Assembly: GCF_008245225.1 (NCBI RefSeq)
Contig: NZ_VTAW01000001.1
Span: forward strand, 186,001-250,000
Length of the DNA: 64,000 nucleotides
DNA from: Natrialba swarupiae
GTDB lineage: Archaea; Halobacteriota; Halobacteria; Halobacteriales; Natrialbaceae
Direction of reading: 5' to 3'
Of this stretch, positions 17,342-25,130 are shown in pieces. The position numbers were made by a program, and so were the translations under genes. The first letter of the stretch is position 1, and each line of letters begins with the position of its first letter. The notes under the pieces were generated by a model. It worked only from the letters and a program-made list of their open reading frames with translations, made no database searches and had not been told where the DNA came from.

Positions 17342-17390
17342 GTTCTCCGGCGTCCGACGCGGGGACGACCGTCGCGAACCGGACACTACG

Positions 17391-17396
17391 TTTTAG
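17391..17396 (+). promoter_or_regulatory. TATA-like box of the aldo/keto reductase gene
   Basis: ACGTTTTAG ends 26 nt before the ATG at 17422, the distance expected for a leaderless haloarchaeal transcript. Confidence 0.5.
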
Positions 17397-17421
17397 TAGC
17401 CACTCCTCGATTCCGTCTTGC

Positions 17422-18411
17422 ATGGAGTATACGACACTCGGTGACACGGGAATGACCGTCAGTCGAATCTGCCTGGGCTGTATGAGCTTCGGCTCGAGCG
17501 ACTGGCGCGAGTGGGTGTTAGACGAGGAGGAGAGTCGTCCGATCATCGAACGGGCGATCGATCTCGGGATCAACTTCTTCGACACCGCGAACGTCTACTC
17601 CGACGGGGAGTCCGAACGCGTCCTCGGGAACGTCCTCGCTGACTACGACCGGGACGAACAGGTGGTGGCGACGAAGGTGTATCATCGGATGGACGAGGAC
17701 GATCCCAACTCGAGTGGGCTCTCGCGAAAGACGATCGACCAGGAACTCGAGGCGAGTCTCGACCGGCTGGGAATGGAGACGATCGACCTCTACCAGACTC
17801 ACCGCTGGGATTACGATACCCCGATCGAGGAGACGCTTCGTGCCCTATACGACGCCGTCCGTCGCGAGAAGGTTCGGTACATCGGCACCTCCTCGCAGTG
17901 GGCCCACCAGTTCGCCGACGCGCTCTACGCGAGCGACCGCCTCGGCCTCGAGCGGTTCGTCTCCATGCAGAACCACTACAACCTGGTCTACCGCGAGGAG
18001 GAACGCGAGATGCTTCCACTCTGTGCGAAAGAAGGTGTCGGCGTCGTCCCCTGGAGCCCGCTCGCACGCGGCTATCTCACCCGCCCCCACGACGAGTTCC
18101 TCGAGACGGTTCGCGGCGAGTACATGGACGATAGCTGGGCCGCCGACCGGATCGACATCTACCGCGCGAACGGCGGGACGGAGATCAACGGCCGCGTCGA
18201 GGAACTCGCCGCCGAACACGGCGTCACGATGGCCCAGATCGCCCTCGCCTGGGTGCTTCACAAAGACGTCGTCGACGCCCCGATCGTCGGCACGACGAGT
18301 ATCGACCACCTCGAGGACGCCGTCGAAGCTCTCGAGATCGACCTCTCCGACAGCGATCTCGAGTACCTCGAGGAGCCGTACGAACCAGTGGCGATCAACG
18401 GTCACGAGTGA
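17422..18411 (+). CDS. Aldo/keto reductase
   Basis: A 329-residue NADPH-type aldo/keto reductase of the voltage-gated K-channel beta/YhdN-like group. The catalytic tetrad is visible: Asp54 and Tyr59 in FDTANVYSDGESE, Lys85 in VATKVYH, His127 in YQTHRWD. The coenzyme region reads VPWSPLARGYL and later APIVGTTS. The start at 17422 follows a TTTTAG box by 26 nt and avoids a 28-residue non-homologous extension. Substrate unknown. Confidence 0.93.
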   Translation: MEYTTLGDTGMTVSRICLGCMSFGSSDWREWVLDEEESRPIIERAIDLGINFFDTANVYSDGESERVLGNVLADYDRDEQVVATKVYHRMDEDDPNSSGLSRKTIDQELEASLDRLGMETIDLYQTHRWDYDTPIEETLRALYDAVRREKVRYIGTSSQWAHQFADALYASDRLGLERFVSMQNHYNLVYREEEREMLPLCAKEGVGVVPWSPLARGYLTRPHDEFLETVRGEYMDDSWAADRIDIYRANGGTEINGRVEELAAEHGVTMAQIALAWVLHKDVVDAPIVGTTSIDHLEDAVEALEIDLSDSDLEYLEEPYEPVAINGHE

Positions 18412-18538
18412 CCGATGACGACCTCGAGCGATCGGTGACGGTGTCGACTGCGAGCGAGTCGTCCACCCGTTCGATTCCCGTTCTTTCCGAATATATCGGT
18501 TAAAGTAACGCCACATGTTGTCTGACAGTAGACCTATG

Positions 18539-18565
18539 TCTGACGCACGGACGACGTGCGTCAGA
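18539..18565. promoter_or_regulatory. Perfect 11-bp inverted repeat, likely operator
   Basis: TCTGACGCACG and CGTGCGTCAGA, separated by 5 bp, lie 16 bp upstream of the TATA box of the HalOD1 gene. A partial direct copy, GTCTGACAG, sits at 18520. Placement before the TATA/BRE region suggests an activator or repressor site for a dimeric protein. Confidence 0.6.
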
Positions 18566-18580
18566 GAAGAAACACCGGTC

Positions 18581-18588
18581 TTTATATA
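18581..18588 (+). promoter_or_regulatory. TATA box of the HalOD1 gene
   Basis: CTTTATATATG is the strongest TATA box noticed in the window. It is centred about 27 nt before the ATG at 18611, which indicates a leaderless start there. Confidence 0.65.
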
Positions 18589-18610
18589 TGCGAATATGGC
18601 AGAGGCGAGC

Positions 18611-18898
18611 ATGAACCGAGAACAGCCAGTCAGTCTCGCCGTCGTCGAAGCTGTCGCAGACCGTGAGGGGATTCCCCCAGAGGAACTCGAGCCCCCGCTT
18701 CACGACGCGATCCAGACCGACGCACTCGACGCCCTGTTCGACCCCGTCGACTCCGACCGACTGCCCGCGAGTCTCGAGTTCACATACAACGGCTACGTCG
18801 TCAGTGTCGAGGGGTCCGGGGAGGTATCGCTCGAGGTCGCCGAGAACGAGGACGCGTCTCGAGTCGATCCGCGACCGAACGACGTTTCGTACTGCTGA
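18611..18898 (+). CDS. HalOD1 output domain protein
   Basis: A 95-residue stand-alone HalOD1 protein: MNREQPVSLAVVEAVADREGIPPEELEPPLHDAI, then DALDALF and LEFTYNGYVVSVEGSGEVSLEV. The ATG at 18611 is favoured over those at 18596 and 18515 because it lies at the expected distance from the TATA box at 18581. The tail after the domain is short and acidic. A perfect palindrome directly upstream suggests tight regulation. Function unknown beyond presumed signalling output. Confidence 0.88.
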   Translation: MNREQPVSLAVVEAVADREGIPPEELEPPLHDAIQTDALDALFDPVDSDRLPASLEFTYNGYVVSVEGSGEVSLEVAENEDASRVDPRPNDVSYC

Positions 18899-18962
18899 TC
18901 GGCGACGGGTTCATTTGATCGACCGTATCGGCCGCAAGCTGTACGGACCGTCCGTCACTGTT

Positions 18963-19313
18963 TCAACTCGTTTTCTTCCTGGCGAACGCTGAAACACCTT
19001 CGCTGAACAGGACGATAGCGAGGATTGCGAGCAGGATCGTCGCGACGGCGCGCCAGTTGAACGTATCGAGCTGGACCATCAACTCGGCGCCGATTCCGCC
19101 GGTACCGACGATGCCAACGATCGTACTCACGCGAATGTTGATATCCCATCGATAGATCGTGAGGCCGACGATCCGGGGGAGTATCTGGGGTAGTACGCCG
19201 TAGACCATCACCTGGAATCCGTCCGCGCCGGTTGCCCTGATCGCTTCCATCTGCGCGCGATCGATTTCTTCGATGTCCTCAGCGAGGAGCTTCGAGTAGA
19301 AGCCGACGGTGCC
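18963..19313 (-). pseudogene. C-terminal fragment of phosphonate ABC permease PhnE
   Basis: About 116 codons match the second half of PhnE: GFYSKLLAEDIEEIDRA, MEAIRATGADGFQVMVYGVL, IYRWDINIRVSTIVGIVGTGGIG and the terminal membrane helix ending ARKKTS. The frame upstream of 19320 turns to unrelated sequence and tandem repeats, so the first half of a permease (usually about 260-290 residues) is missing. No phnC or phnD gene is nearby. It is a truncated relic. Confidence 0.75.
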
Positions 19314-19360
19314 GAACACCCGCGGGTCGTTCTTACTCGAGGAACGAACGCGAAAAAGTC

Positions 19361-19429
19361 GTTCCGTGCTGTATCGGAGAGCCGTTCCGTGCTGTATCGG
19401 AGAGCCGTTCCGTGCTGTATCGGAGAGCC
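19361..19429. repeat. 23-bp tandem repeat, three exact copies
   Basis: The unit GTTCCGTGCTGTATCGGAGA plus GCC is repeated head to tail three times without change. It lies between the PhnE relic and the end of the acidic exported protein gene, and no gene reads through it. Confidence 0.9.
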
Positions 19430-19449
19430 GATGGGTGCAACTCGAGCGT

Positions 19450-20367
19450 TTAGGCTGATTCGTCGGCGTCATCGTTCGAATCACCGACTTCGTCGATCTC
19501 GTCTGGGTCGCTGTCTTCGTCGATCTCGTCTGGGTCGCTGTCTTCGTCGATCTCGTCTGGGTCGCTGTCTTCGTCGATCTCGTCCGGGTTGTCGGTCCCA
19601 TCGCTCACATCGCCACCCTCACCGACTTCCGTGTCGTGACTGTCACCGCTCTCACCGCCCTCTTCGTCGCTATCGCCAGCATTGCCGCCGTTGCCAGAAT
19701 CTTTGGCGCCGATCTCGGGGTCCCCGCCCCCATCACCGTCGCCCTGTCCGTCGACGCGACTGTCACCAACAGAATCGTCGTCCGAACTGTCGCCGTCGGC
19801 TCCGTCGTCCGAACCGCTCTCGGTCTCTCCATCGTCGCCAGGCCACTCTCCGGGATCGTCGTCTGTCCCATCATCGTGGCCGTCGTCCTCCGACACGTCG
19901 TCGCTCGAGCCGTCTGTTTCGTCCGAATCATCCGTTTCGACCGATCCGGCCCCGATCTCCGCTCCCAGTTCGTCCTCGAGAACATCGTCGAGGCTCTGGT
20001 CGGCCTCCGTCTCGTTGCCCTCATCATCAGCGGGATCGAAGGCGTCATCGTCCGCCGAACTGCCCGGTTCGCCGCTTGTCGAGTTCTCATTAGCGTTCCC
20101 CGGAGGCGTCTCTGTGACGTTCCCCGCGGTCTCGTTCCCGGCTTCAGTGCCGGCGAGTCCCGGCGGACCACCGGGGCCGAACACGTCCGAGCCGTTGCCC
20201 TCGAACTGTTCGAACGCGAGGTCGGTCTCGGAGAACGTCTCATTCGTCGAGAACGTCCCCTCGACCGACCCCGTATCCGAGAACACGGCGACCGTCCCCA
20301 CGCCGCCGGCGAAGCTACTCGCCGCCACGATGAGACAGACCAGGCCGACGACGAGCGGTCGGCTCAT
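19450..20367 (-). CDS. Exported acidic low-complexity protein with DPDEIDEDS repeats
   Basis: 305 residues. A hydrophobic N-terminal signal (VVGLVCLIVAASSFAGGVGTVAVFSDTGS) has the A-V-F-S-D-T end seen in SipW-processed proteins. The rest is extremely rich in Asp, Glu, Gly and Ser, with several N-x-T/S sequons, and ends in repeats of the nonapeptide DPDEIDEDS (27-bp DNA repeat at 19494-19590). No cysteine-rich or enzymatic domain is seen. It is last in the SipW operon, its start overlapping the peptidase stop by 4 nt, so it is probably a matrix or surface component processed by that peptidase. Confidence 0.8.
   Translation of the reverse strand: MSRPLVVGLVCLIVAASSFAGGVGTVAVFSDTGSVEGTFSTNETFSETDLAFEQFEGNGSDVFGPGGPPGLAGTEAGNETAGNVTETPPGNANENSTSGEPGSSADDDAFDPADDEGNETEADQSLDDVLEDELGAEIGAGSVETDDSDETDGSSDDVSEDDGHDDGTDDDPGEWPGDDGETESGSDDGADGDSSDDDSVGDSRVDGQGDGDGGGDPEIGAKDSGNGGNAGDSDEEGGESGDSHDTEVGEGGDVSDGTDNPDEIDEDSDPDEIDEDSDPDEIDEDSDPDEIDEVGDSNDDADESA
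19494..19590 (-). repeat. 27-bp tandem repeat inside the acidic exported protein gene
   Basis: Three exact 27-bp units (19494-19520, 19521-19547, 19548-19574) and a partial fourth encode the DPDEIDEDS repeats. Length variation would change the tail without shifting frame. Confidence 0.9.
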
Positions 20368-21392
20368 CGGCCCACCTCCGCTCCGTCTCCACCGTCAGTT
20401 GCGGCGTCTATCCCCTCCGTTGCCGGCACGAACGCCTCGAACGTCTCCTCGCCACCCGGTGGGCCACCGGCGGCGAGAACGTCGCCGTCCCGACGACTCG
20501 AGTCGACCCCGTCCAGGTCGTCGCTCGAGTCGATCTCCGCTTGGGGCCGCGGCGTCGGCGCACCTCGACGCGCAGAGAGCCACAGCCCGCCGACGGCGAG
20601 CAACGAGAGCGCGGCGGCGACCGCAACAGAGATCGACAGCGCCGTCCGGAGTTCGAACGCGACGTACGCGACGTAGGGCACAGTGAGAGCCAAGATCGCA
20701 CTCGAGAGCACCAAATCCGACGCCGAGAGCGTGATCGCGTCGTTCCCCTCGGCGGGCCCCGTCGGCGTCCCGTCCGACGTGGTCGCGGCGTCGCTGGAGT
20801 CGAGGGCGCGTTCGTCGTCGGCGACCGCCTCCGACTCGAGTGGGACGCCGTCGGCGGCGTCCGAGTCGGTCGCGGATCGCGTCTCGCCCCCGCCCCTTCG
20901 CGCCGATTGGAACAGTGCCCACAGCTCCGAGGCGACGAAGAGTACGATCGGAACGACGACCAGCAGGAGGAAGCCGGCAGTCGAGTTCGTCATCTGGATC
21001 ACGTAGCCGAGATAGGGTATCGTGAGGACGACGACGCCGAGGACGTTGCCCGCCGGAACCACTCCTGCATCGACTTCGCTGTTGGCGTCGCCTTTCGTCT
21101 CGAAGGCGAGTTCGCCGCCAGCATCGGCCACCCCGACGACCCGATGGGTCACCGGCGTATCGGCCCCATCCCGGACGAACGTGATGACGTCGCCCGACTC
21201 GATCGTTGTCGGTTCCGTCTCGCCGACGATGACCACGTCGCCGGGGTCGATCGCCGGCGCCATGCTCCCGGTGAGGACGACGAAGCTGTACTCCGCCCCG
21301 ATCACGCCGGGGACAGCGTAGATCACGAACGGAACGACGATGGCGATCAGAACGAGCAATCCGAGGACGTTCGCCGTTTTTCTGTAGTTCAT
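20364..21392 (-). CDS. SipW-type signal peptidase I
   Basis: 342 residues. One N-terminal membrane helix precedes the catalytic serine Ser43 in TGSMAPAIDPGDVVIV. His83 in PVTHRVVG replaces the bacterial lysine, as in archaeal/ER-type and SipW peptidases, and Asp102 lies in KGDANS. A second membrane region follows near 115-165. The protein then continues well past the usual length: an acidic linker, two more helices (about 225-265) and a low-complexity tail. It is coupled by ATGA overlaps to substrate-like genes on both sides, so it most likely cleaves their signal peptides outside the membrane. Confidence 0.92.
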   Translation of the reverse strand: MNYRKTANVLGLLVLIAIVVPFVIYAVPGVIGAEYSFVVLTGSMAPAIDPGDVVIVGETEPTTIESGDVITFVRDGADTPVTHRVVGVADAGGELAFETKGDANSEVDAGVVPAGNVLGVVVLTIPYLGYVIQMTNSTAGFLLLVVVPIVLFVASELWALFQSARRGGGETRSATDSDAADGVPLESEAVADDERALDSSDAATTSDGTPTGPAEGNDAITLSASDLVLSSAILALTVPYVAYVAFELRTALSISVAVAAALSLLAVGGLWLSARRGAPTPRPQAEIDSSDDLDGVDSSRRDGDVLAAGGPPGGEETFEAFVPATEGIDAATDGGDGAEVGR

Positions 21393-22396
21393 CGTCGGCT
21401 CACCTCGTCCGCACAGACGTCGACTTCGACGTTACTGATCGCCGGCAGCTGGCCGCCCGGATTCTCGAGCGTCGACAGCAACGTTCCCGTCGAAGCGCTC
21501 GGCGGCGAAATCTCGACTTCGTTCGTGTTCGGGCCGCCTTTGATCCGAACCGCACAGAGTTTCGGACCCGGATTGCCGTCGCCGTCGACGAGTTCGAACT
21601 GGATCGCCGTCGTCTCCGCGCCGTCTTTGATCTCGGCGTCCTGGACGAACAGGAAATACTCACCGCTTCCGGGCCCCTCGTCGATCGGGAGCCAGGTCGC
21701 GCGGTCGGCCGTGCTCGGCTCGATCGGCATCCGCTCGTCTAAGTCGTCAGCCTTCCCGAGGGAGACACACGCCGGACAGCCGGCTGCGTCCTCGCACGGC
21801 TCCGCGCCCGCAAACGGGTTCGAGACGTCCGCCTCCTCCACGTGGCGACACTGCTCGGCGACGAGTTCGGCAGAAAACGCCGCCGTCTCACCCGCCAACT
21901 GCTCCGGGGCGGTCTCCGACAGCTCCCACGTCAGTTCGATCTCGACCGGCGTTTCCGGCTCGAGACAGCCGTCGTCGAGTCGGATTCCGGTCGCGAGCGA
22001 GCGCGCGACCGACGAGAGGCTCCCGTCGGCGACCGTCTCGCCGGCGACGGCGAACTCGACGGCGAGTGCGTCACCGAGCGGATCGAACGCGGGCGGACAG
22101 TCGCTTCGAAGCCACAGCCGCGCCGGATTCGACCCGACGGCGAGATCGATGACGATCGAGTCGCTCGCTCCCCGATCGATCCCGTCGAACGCGAACGTCA
22201 GTCGGTCGTCGGCGATCGAACAGGAGTCACAGTCGTAATCGATCTCGATCGTTCCCGCGGTGATCGCGTTCGTGAACCGCTCCCGATCGGTGAAGTACGC
22301 GCCGGTGCCGACGCCCGCCGTCGCGCCGACGGCTCCGATCCCGCCCACGGTCGCCAGCAGCCGCCTGCGGCTCAGCCGGAGCGAATCGCGGCTCAT
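21389..22396 (-). CDS. SipW-dependent (TasA-like) exported protein
   Basis: 335 residues. The N terminus is the SipW-type signal: LSRRRLLATVGGIGAVGATAGVGTGAYFTD, followed by a beta-rich domain starting FTNAITAGTIEIDYDC. Near the middle it has AEQCRH, a motif shared with two other exported proteins of this locus, then an extra C-terminal beta domain with C-x-x-C elements. I infer an extracellular beta-sandwich like TasA/camelysin. The start at 22396 overlaps the preceding gene by ATGA; an upstream ATG at 22459 is less likely. Confidence 0.85.
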   Translation of the reverse strand: MSRDSLRLSRRRLLATVGGIGAVGATAGVGTGAYFTDRERFTNAITAGTIEIDYDCDSCSIADDRLTFAFDGIDRGASDSIVIDLAVGSNPARLWLRSDCPPAFDPLGDALAVEFAVAGETVADGSLSSVARSLATGIRLDDGCLEPETPVEIELTWELSETAPEQLAGETAAFSAELVAEQCRHVEEADVSNPFAGAEPCEDAAGCPACVSLGKADDLDERMPIEPSTADRATWLPIDEGPGSGEYFLFVQDAEIKDGAETTAIQFELVDGDGNPGPKLCAVRIKGGPNTNEVEISPPSASTGTLLSTLENPGGQLPAISNVEVDVCADEVSRR

Positions 22397-23160
22397 ACGA
22401 CACCCCCACAGCTCTCGGCGGCGAACGCGAGTCCGAACTCGAGGGACTCCCCTTGCCACTCGTTGCCGACCGATTCGTCGATTTTCCAGGCGAATCCCAG
22501 ACAGAGGCGCTCCCCCTCCGGGAGACAGCTCCGGACACCGTTGCGAAGCGCGAGACCGTCGCCGGTCGTCCCATCGATAGCCTGGCCGTACGTTTCGCCG
22601 AACGCCGCGAGCGTCGACTCGAAGGCGGGGTCGTCCGGGATCGTTTCGCTTCCGCGACAGCCGCCGATACCGAAGAGGCCGGTGTCGTACCAGAGCGCGA
22701 TGTCGACGATCTCGCTCAGTCGGCCGGAGACGGTCGGAATCAGCCGGACTCGAGCGTCCATCCGCTCTGCGAACAGTCCGATGGCGATCGTCCCGGAGTC
22801 ACCCGGCAGGACGTTCGAGGCTGCGATCAACGGCCCGTGCGTTTCGGCGTTGCCGCCGTCGGTGAAGCCGTCTGAGGGATCTTGACCGGTTTCGTTTGGT
22901 TCGGTGTGACCGGGAACTGTCCGACCATCGCTCGAGTCGAGACTCGCAGAAACCGTTCGGTCGTTGTACGTACTGTGCCAGGCCACCCGCAGTGACAGCC
23001 CGTCGACGTCAGTTTGGGCGTACGTGGTGTCCGTATACGGCGGCGTATCGCCGGAGACGGTCGCCGGCCGGAAACTCAACCCGGCGAGTACGGCGATTCC
23101 GGCGGTACCGGTGCTCGCGAGCAGTCGCCGTCGAGTGATGTTGGGAATTCGTTGTGTCAC
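22393..23160 (-). CDS. SipW-locus exported protein
   Basis: 255 residues starting with GTG, overlapping its upstream neighbour by GTGA. The N terminus ITRRRLLASTGTAGIAVLAGLSF is a twin-arginine/SipW-like signal without the usual A-Y-F-S-D end. Pairs of cysteines (GIGGCRGSE, VRSCLPEGERLC) and a final AAESCGGVV suggest a secreted beta-rich protein. It belongs to the operon by its overlaps on both sides. Function unknown; a structural role beside the TasA-like proteins is inferred. Confidence 0.78.
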   Translation of the reverse strand: MTQRIPNITRRRLLASTGTAGIAVLAGLSFRPATVSGDTPPYTDTTYAQTDVDGLSLRVAWHSTYNDRTVSASLDSSDGRTVPGHTEPNETGQDPSDGFTDGGNAETHGPLIAASNVLPGDSGTIAIGLFAERMDARVRLIPTVSGRLSEIVDIALWYDTGLFGIGGCRGSETIPDDPAFESTLAAFGETYGQAIDGTTGDGLALRNGVRSCLPEGERLCLGFAWKIDESVGNEWQGESLEFGLAFAAESCGGVV

Positions 23161-23342
23161 GTTCGTTCCTCCGCGTCGAGGCGCACGTCCGCGGTCTCTC
23201 CGAAGAAGCCGCCGCGGCGTTCGTAGTCGCTGGCCGCCAGTCGGTCCCCAGCGACGATATGAATGATCGCCCTACCGTCGGTGAACGATCGTGGTAGGAC
23301 GATACTGCCGTCCGAACCGTCGCGGCAGGCAGACGCTGCCAT
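23157..23342 (-). CDS. Small coupled protein of the SipW operon
   Basis: 61 codons from ATG 23342 (in-frame up to 23444). Sequence includes SIVLPRSFTDGRAIIHIVAGDRLAASDYERRGGFFGETADVRL. Its stop overlaps the next start as GTGA, matching the chain of 4-nt overlaps in this operon, which is the main reason to call it. I do not recognise it. It could be the tail of a decayed larger gene. Confidence 0.45.
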   Translation of the reverse strand: MAASACRDGSDGSIVLPRSFTDGRAIIHIVAGDRLAASDYERRGGFFGETADVRLDAEERT

Positions 23343-23413
23343 CGTTCGATGCCAGGAGACGCCGATCTGGGAGCGTCCAAATCGGGTGAGTGATGTCGTC
23401 AACGGACCACGGC

Positions 23414-24952
23414 TCAGGCGACGTTCTGGTCGTTGTGGCGACACTGTTCGGCGTAGAAGCCGACGTCGAACGAGACGCTTTCACCCTGTGCGTCGTTGAC
23501 GTTCTCCTGGCCGATCGGGAACCACCACTCGAAGGCGACACACGTCGAGTCCGCGATCGGATCGAAGCAGGCATCGCCGTCCTCGGTCGTGAGCGCAACG
23601 CCCTGGTAGGCGGCGTCCGCGAGCGCGGCGAGGACCTCGTTGAGAGTGCCCTCCACGACGACGTCCCCGTCGTAGCCGTCGATGGCGTCGAATCCGTCGA
23701 CCTCGTTCAGACAGCCGGGGACGAGCCGAGCGCGTGCGCGGACGAACTCCCCGAGGACGCTCTCGGCGTCGAAACCGGTCGCCCCCATCCAGATGTATGC
23801 CGGGTTGTCACAGACGTGAAGCGAGAACGTCACCTCGCCGCTATCGCCGGGTTTGACGTCGTCGAGTTCGATGAGGCTCTCGGCGTTCGGTCCGAACGCG
23901 GCCGTCTCTTCGCCCATCTCGAGTCCACACTCGCTGTGGATGACGATGTCACCGAGGTCGTCGTCGGCCATCGGTCCGCCGAGATCGTCCTCGAGGACGA
24001 TCTCGGTTTCCGGATCGCCGCTCAGGACGACCAGGCTGGTGAGGCCGACGTCGACGGTCGGGTCGAACGTCGACGTTCCGCCGCTCAGGGCGGCCGCGCC
24101 GTTCAGGTCGGGGTTGATACGAAGGGCGAAATCCTCGGTGAGCGAGCCGAGCACGCCGCCGTCGGTCCGGTTGTCTCCCCAGATCCAGCTGGCGGTCGCC
24201 TCGGTCGAACTGATCGAGTACTCGTCCGCGCTGTCCGCACCCGGGTCGTCTTCGATCTCCCACTCGAGATCCTCCCAGACGACGTCCGTGAGGTCGCCTT
24301 CGACCGTGAACGTGGCGTAGCCGCCGCCGTCGTCGTTTCCGAATTTGTCGAGGACGAAGAACAGGCGAGGTTCGCCGAGTTCGCTGCCGCCAAGGTCCTG
24401 ACGGTAGAGGAAGAGCACGGCACCGTTTTCGCGCTGGATATCGAGAAACAGCGATGAGACGTCGTCTCGACTGTCGTCGTAGAACTCCTCGGCCGTCCGC
24501 TCGTCGACGATCGGCTCGATACAGTGAGAGTCTCCCCCGTAGGTGACGTAGTACTCGCCGTCTACACAGTCACAGCACGCCGGAATTTCGGCGGGGCTGA
24601 ACACCGCGTTCTCGCCGGCGTAGACGACCCCGCCGAGATCCTGTTCGCCGTCCCCGGAGTCGTCCGGAAACGCGTTGACGTGTGGGTAGTTCGACACCGT
24701 CTCTCCCGCTTCGTTCGCCGTGGTCGCGTAGTCCTGTGGACGCACCTCCGGTGGCGCGCCCCAGTAGCGCTGTTGCCAGTCGACTTTGATCGCGAGCGTG
24801 CCCGCAGTGAGCGTGTTGCCCGTGAACTCCTCCTGGTCACTAAAGTACGCCGTCGTCCCGAGACCAGCGCCGACGGAGGCGACGCCGATCGCCCCCATAC
24901 CGCCGAGGATCTTTCGCCGCGATAGGCCGAACGGTTCGTTGTTGTCAGTCAT
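23414..24952 (-). CDS. Large SipW-dependent (TasA-like) exported protein
   Basis: 512 residues. The signal reads LSRRKILGGMGAIGVASVGAGLGTTAYFSDQEEF, followed by TGNTLTAGTLAIKVDW, the classic start of SipW-processed proteins. A long beta-rich body contains a C-C-x-C cluster (PACCDCVDGEY) and ends with YAEQCRHNDQNVA. A strong ribosome site (GGAGGGGG at 24961-24968) precedes the ATG. A longer in-frame reading to 25333 runs through the neighbouring gene and is rejected. Probable cell-surface or matrix fibre component. Confidence 0.88.
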   Translation of the reverse strand: MTDNNEPFGLSRRKILGGMGAIGVASVGAGLGTTAYFSDQEEFTGNTLTAGTLAIKVDWQQRYWGAPPEVRPQDYATTANEAGETVSNYPHVNAFPDDSGDGEQDLGGVVYAGENAVFSPAEIPACCDCVDGEYYVTYGGDSHCIEPIVDERTAEEFYDDSRDDVSSLFLDIQRENGAVLFLYRQDLGGSELGEPRLFFVLDKFGNDDGGGYATFTVEGDLTDVVWEDLEWEIEDDPGADSADEYSISSTEATASWIWGDNRTDGGVLGSLTEDFALRINPDLNGAAALSGGTSTFDPTVDVGLTSLVVLSGDPETEIVLEDDLGGPMADDDLGDIVIHSECGLEMGEETAAFGPNAESLIELDDVKPGDSGEVTFSLHVCDNPAYIWMGATGFDAESVLGEFVRARARLVPGCLNEVDGFDAIDGYDGDVVVEGTLNEVLAALADAAYQGVALTTEDGDACFDPIADSTCVAFEWWFPIGQENVNDAQGESVSFDVGFYAEQCRHNDQNVA

Positions 24953-25130
24953 GATGTGTTCCCCCTCCGGGGATTTCCACCGGCGGCATCGAACCGCCGA
25001 GCCGGCCGCCACGCTGGCTCCGAATGGAACTGGACACCTCCGTCCGGGATGTCCACCGCCCAGTACGCAGAAACGCCCGCCGAACGCGAGCCCGGCGTCT
25101 CCGGTCGTCACTGCAGTCGGTGCTCGAGGC

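Noticed and set aside
19361-19590. Tandem repeats considered as a CRISPR array
   Set aside because: The units follow each other directly with no unique spacers, and the 27-bp set is coding.
23390-24457. Plus-strand open frame of 355 codons opposite the TasA-like gene
   Set aside because: Antisense shadow; the minus-strand product has a SipW signal and the shared AEQCRH motif.
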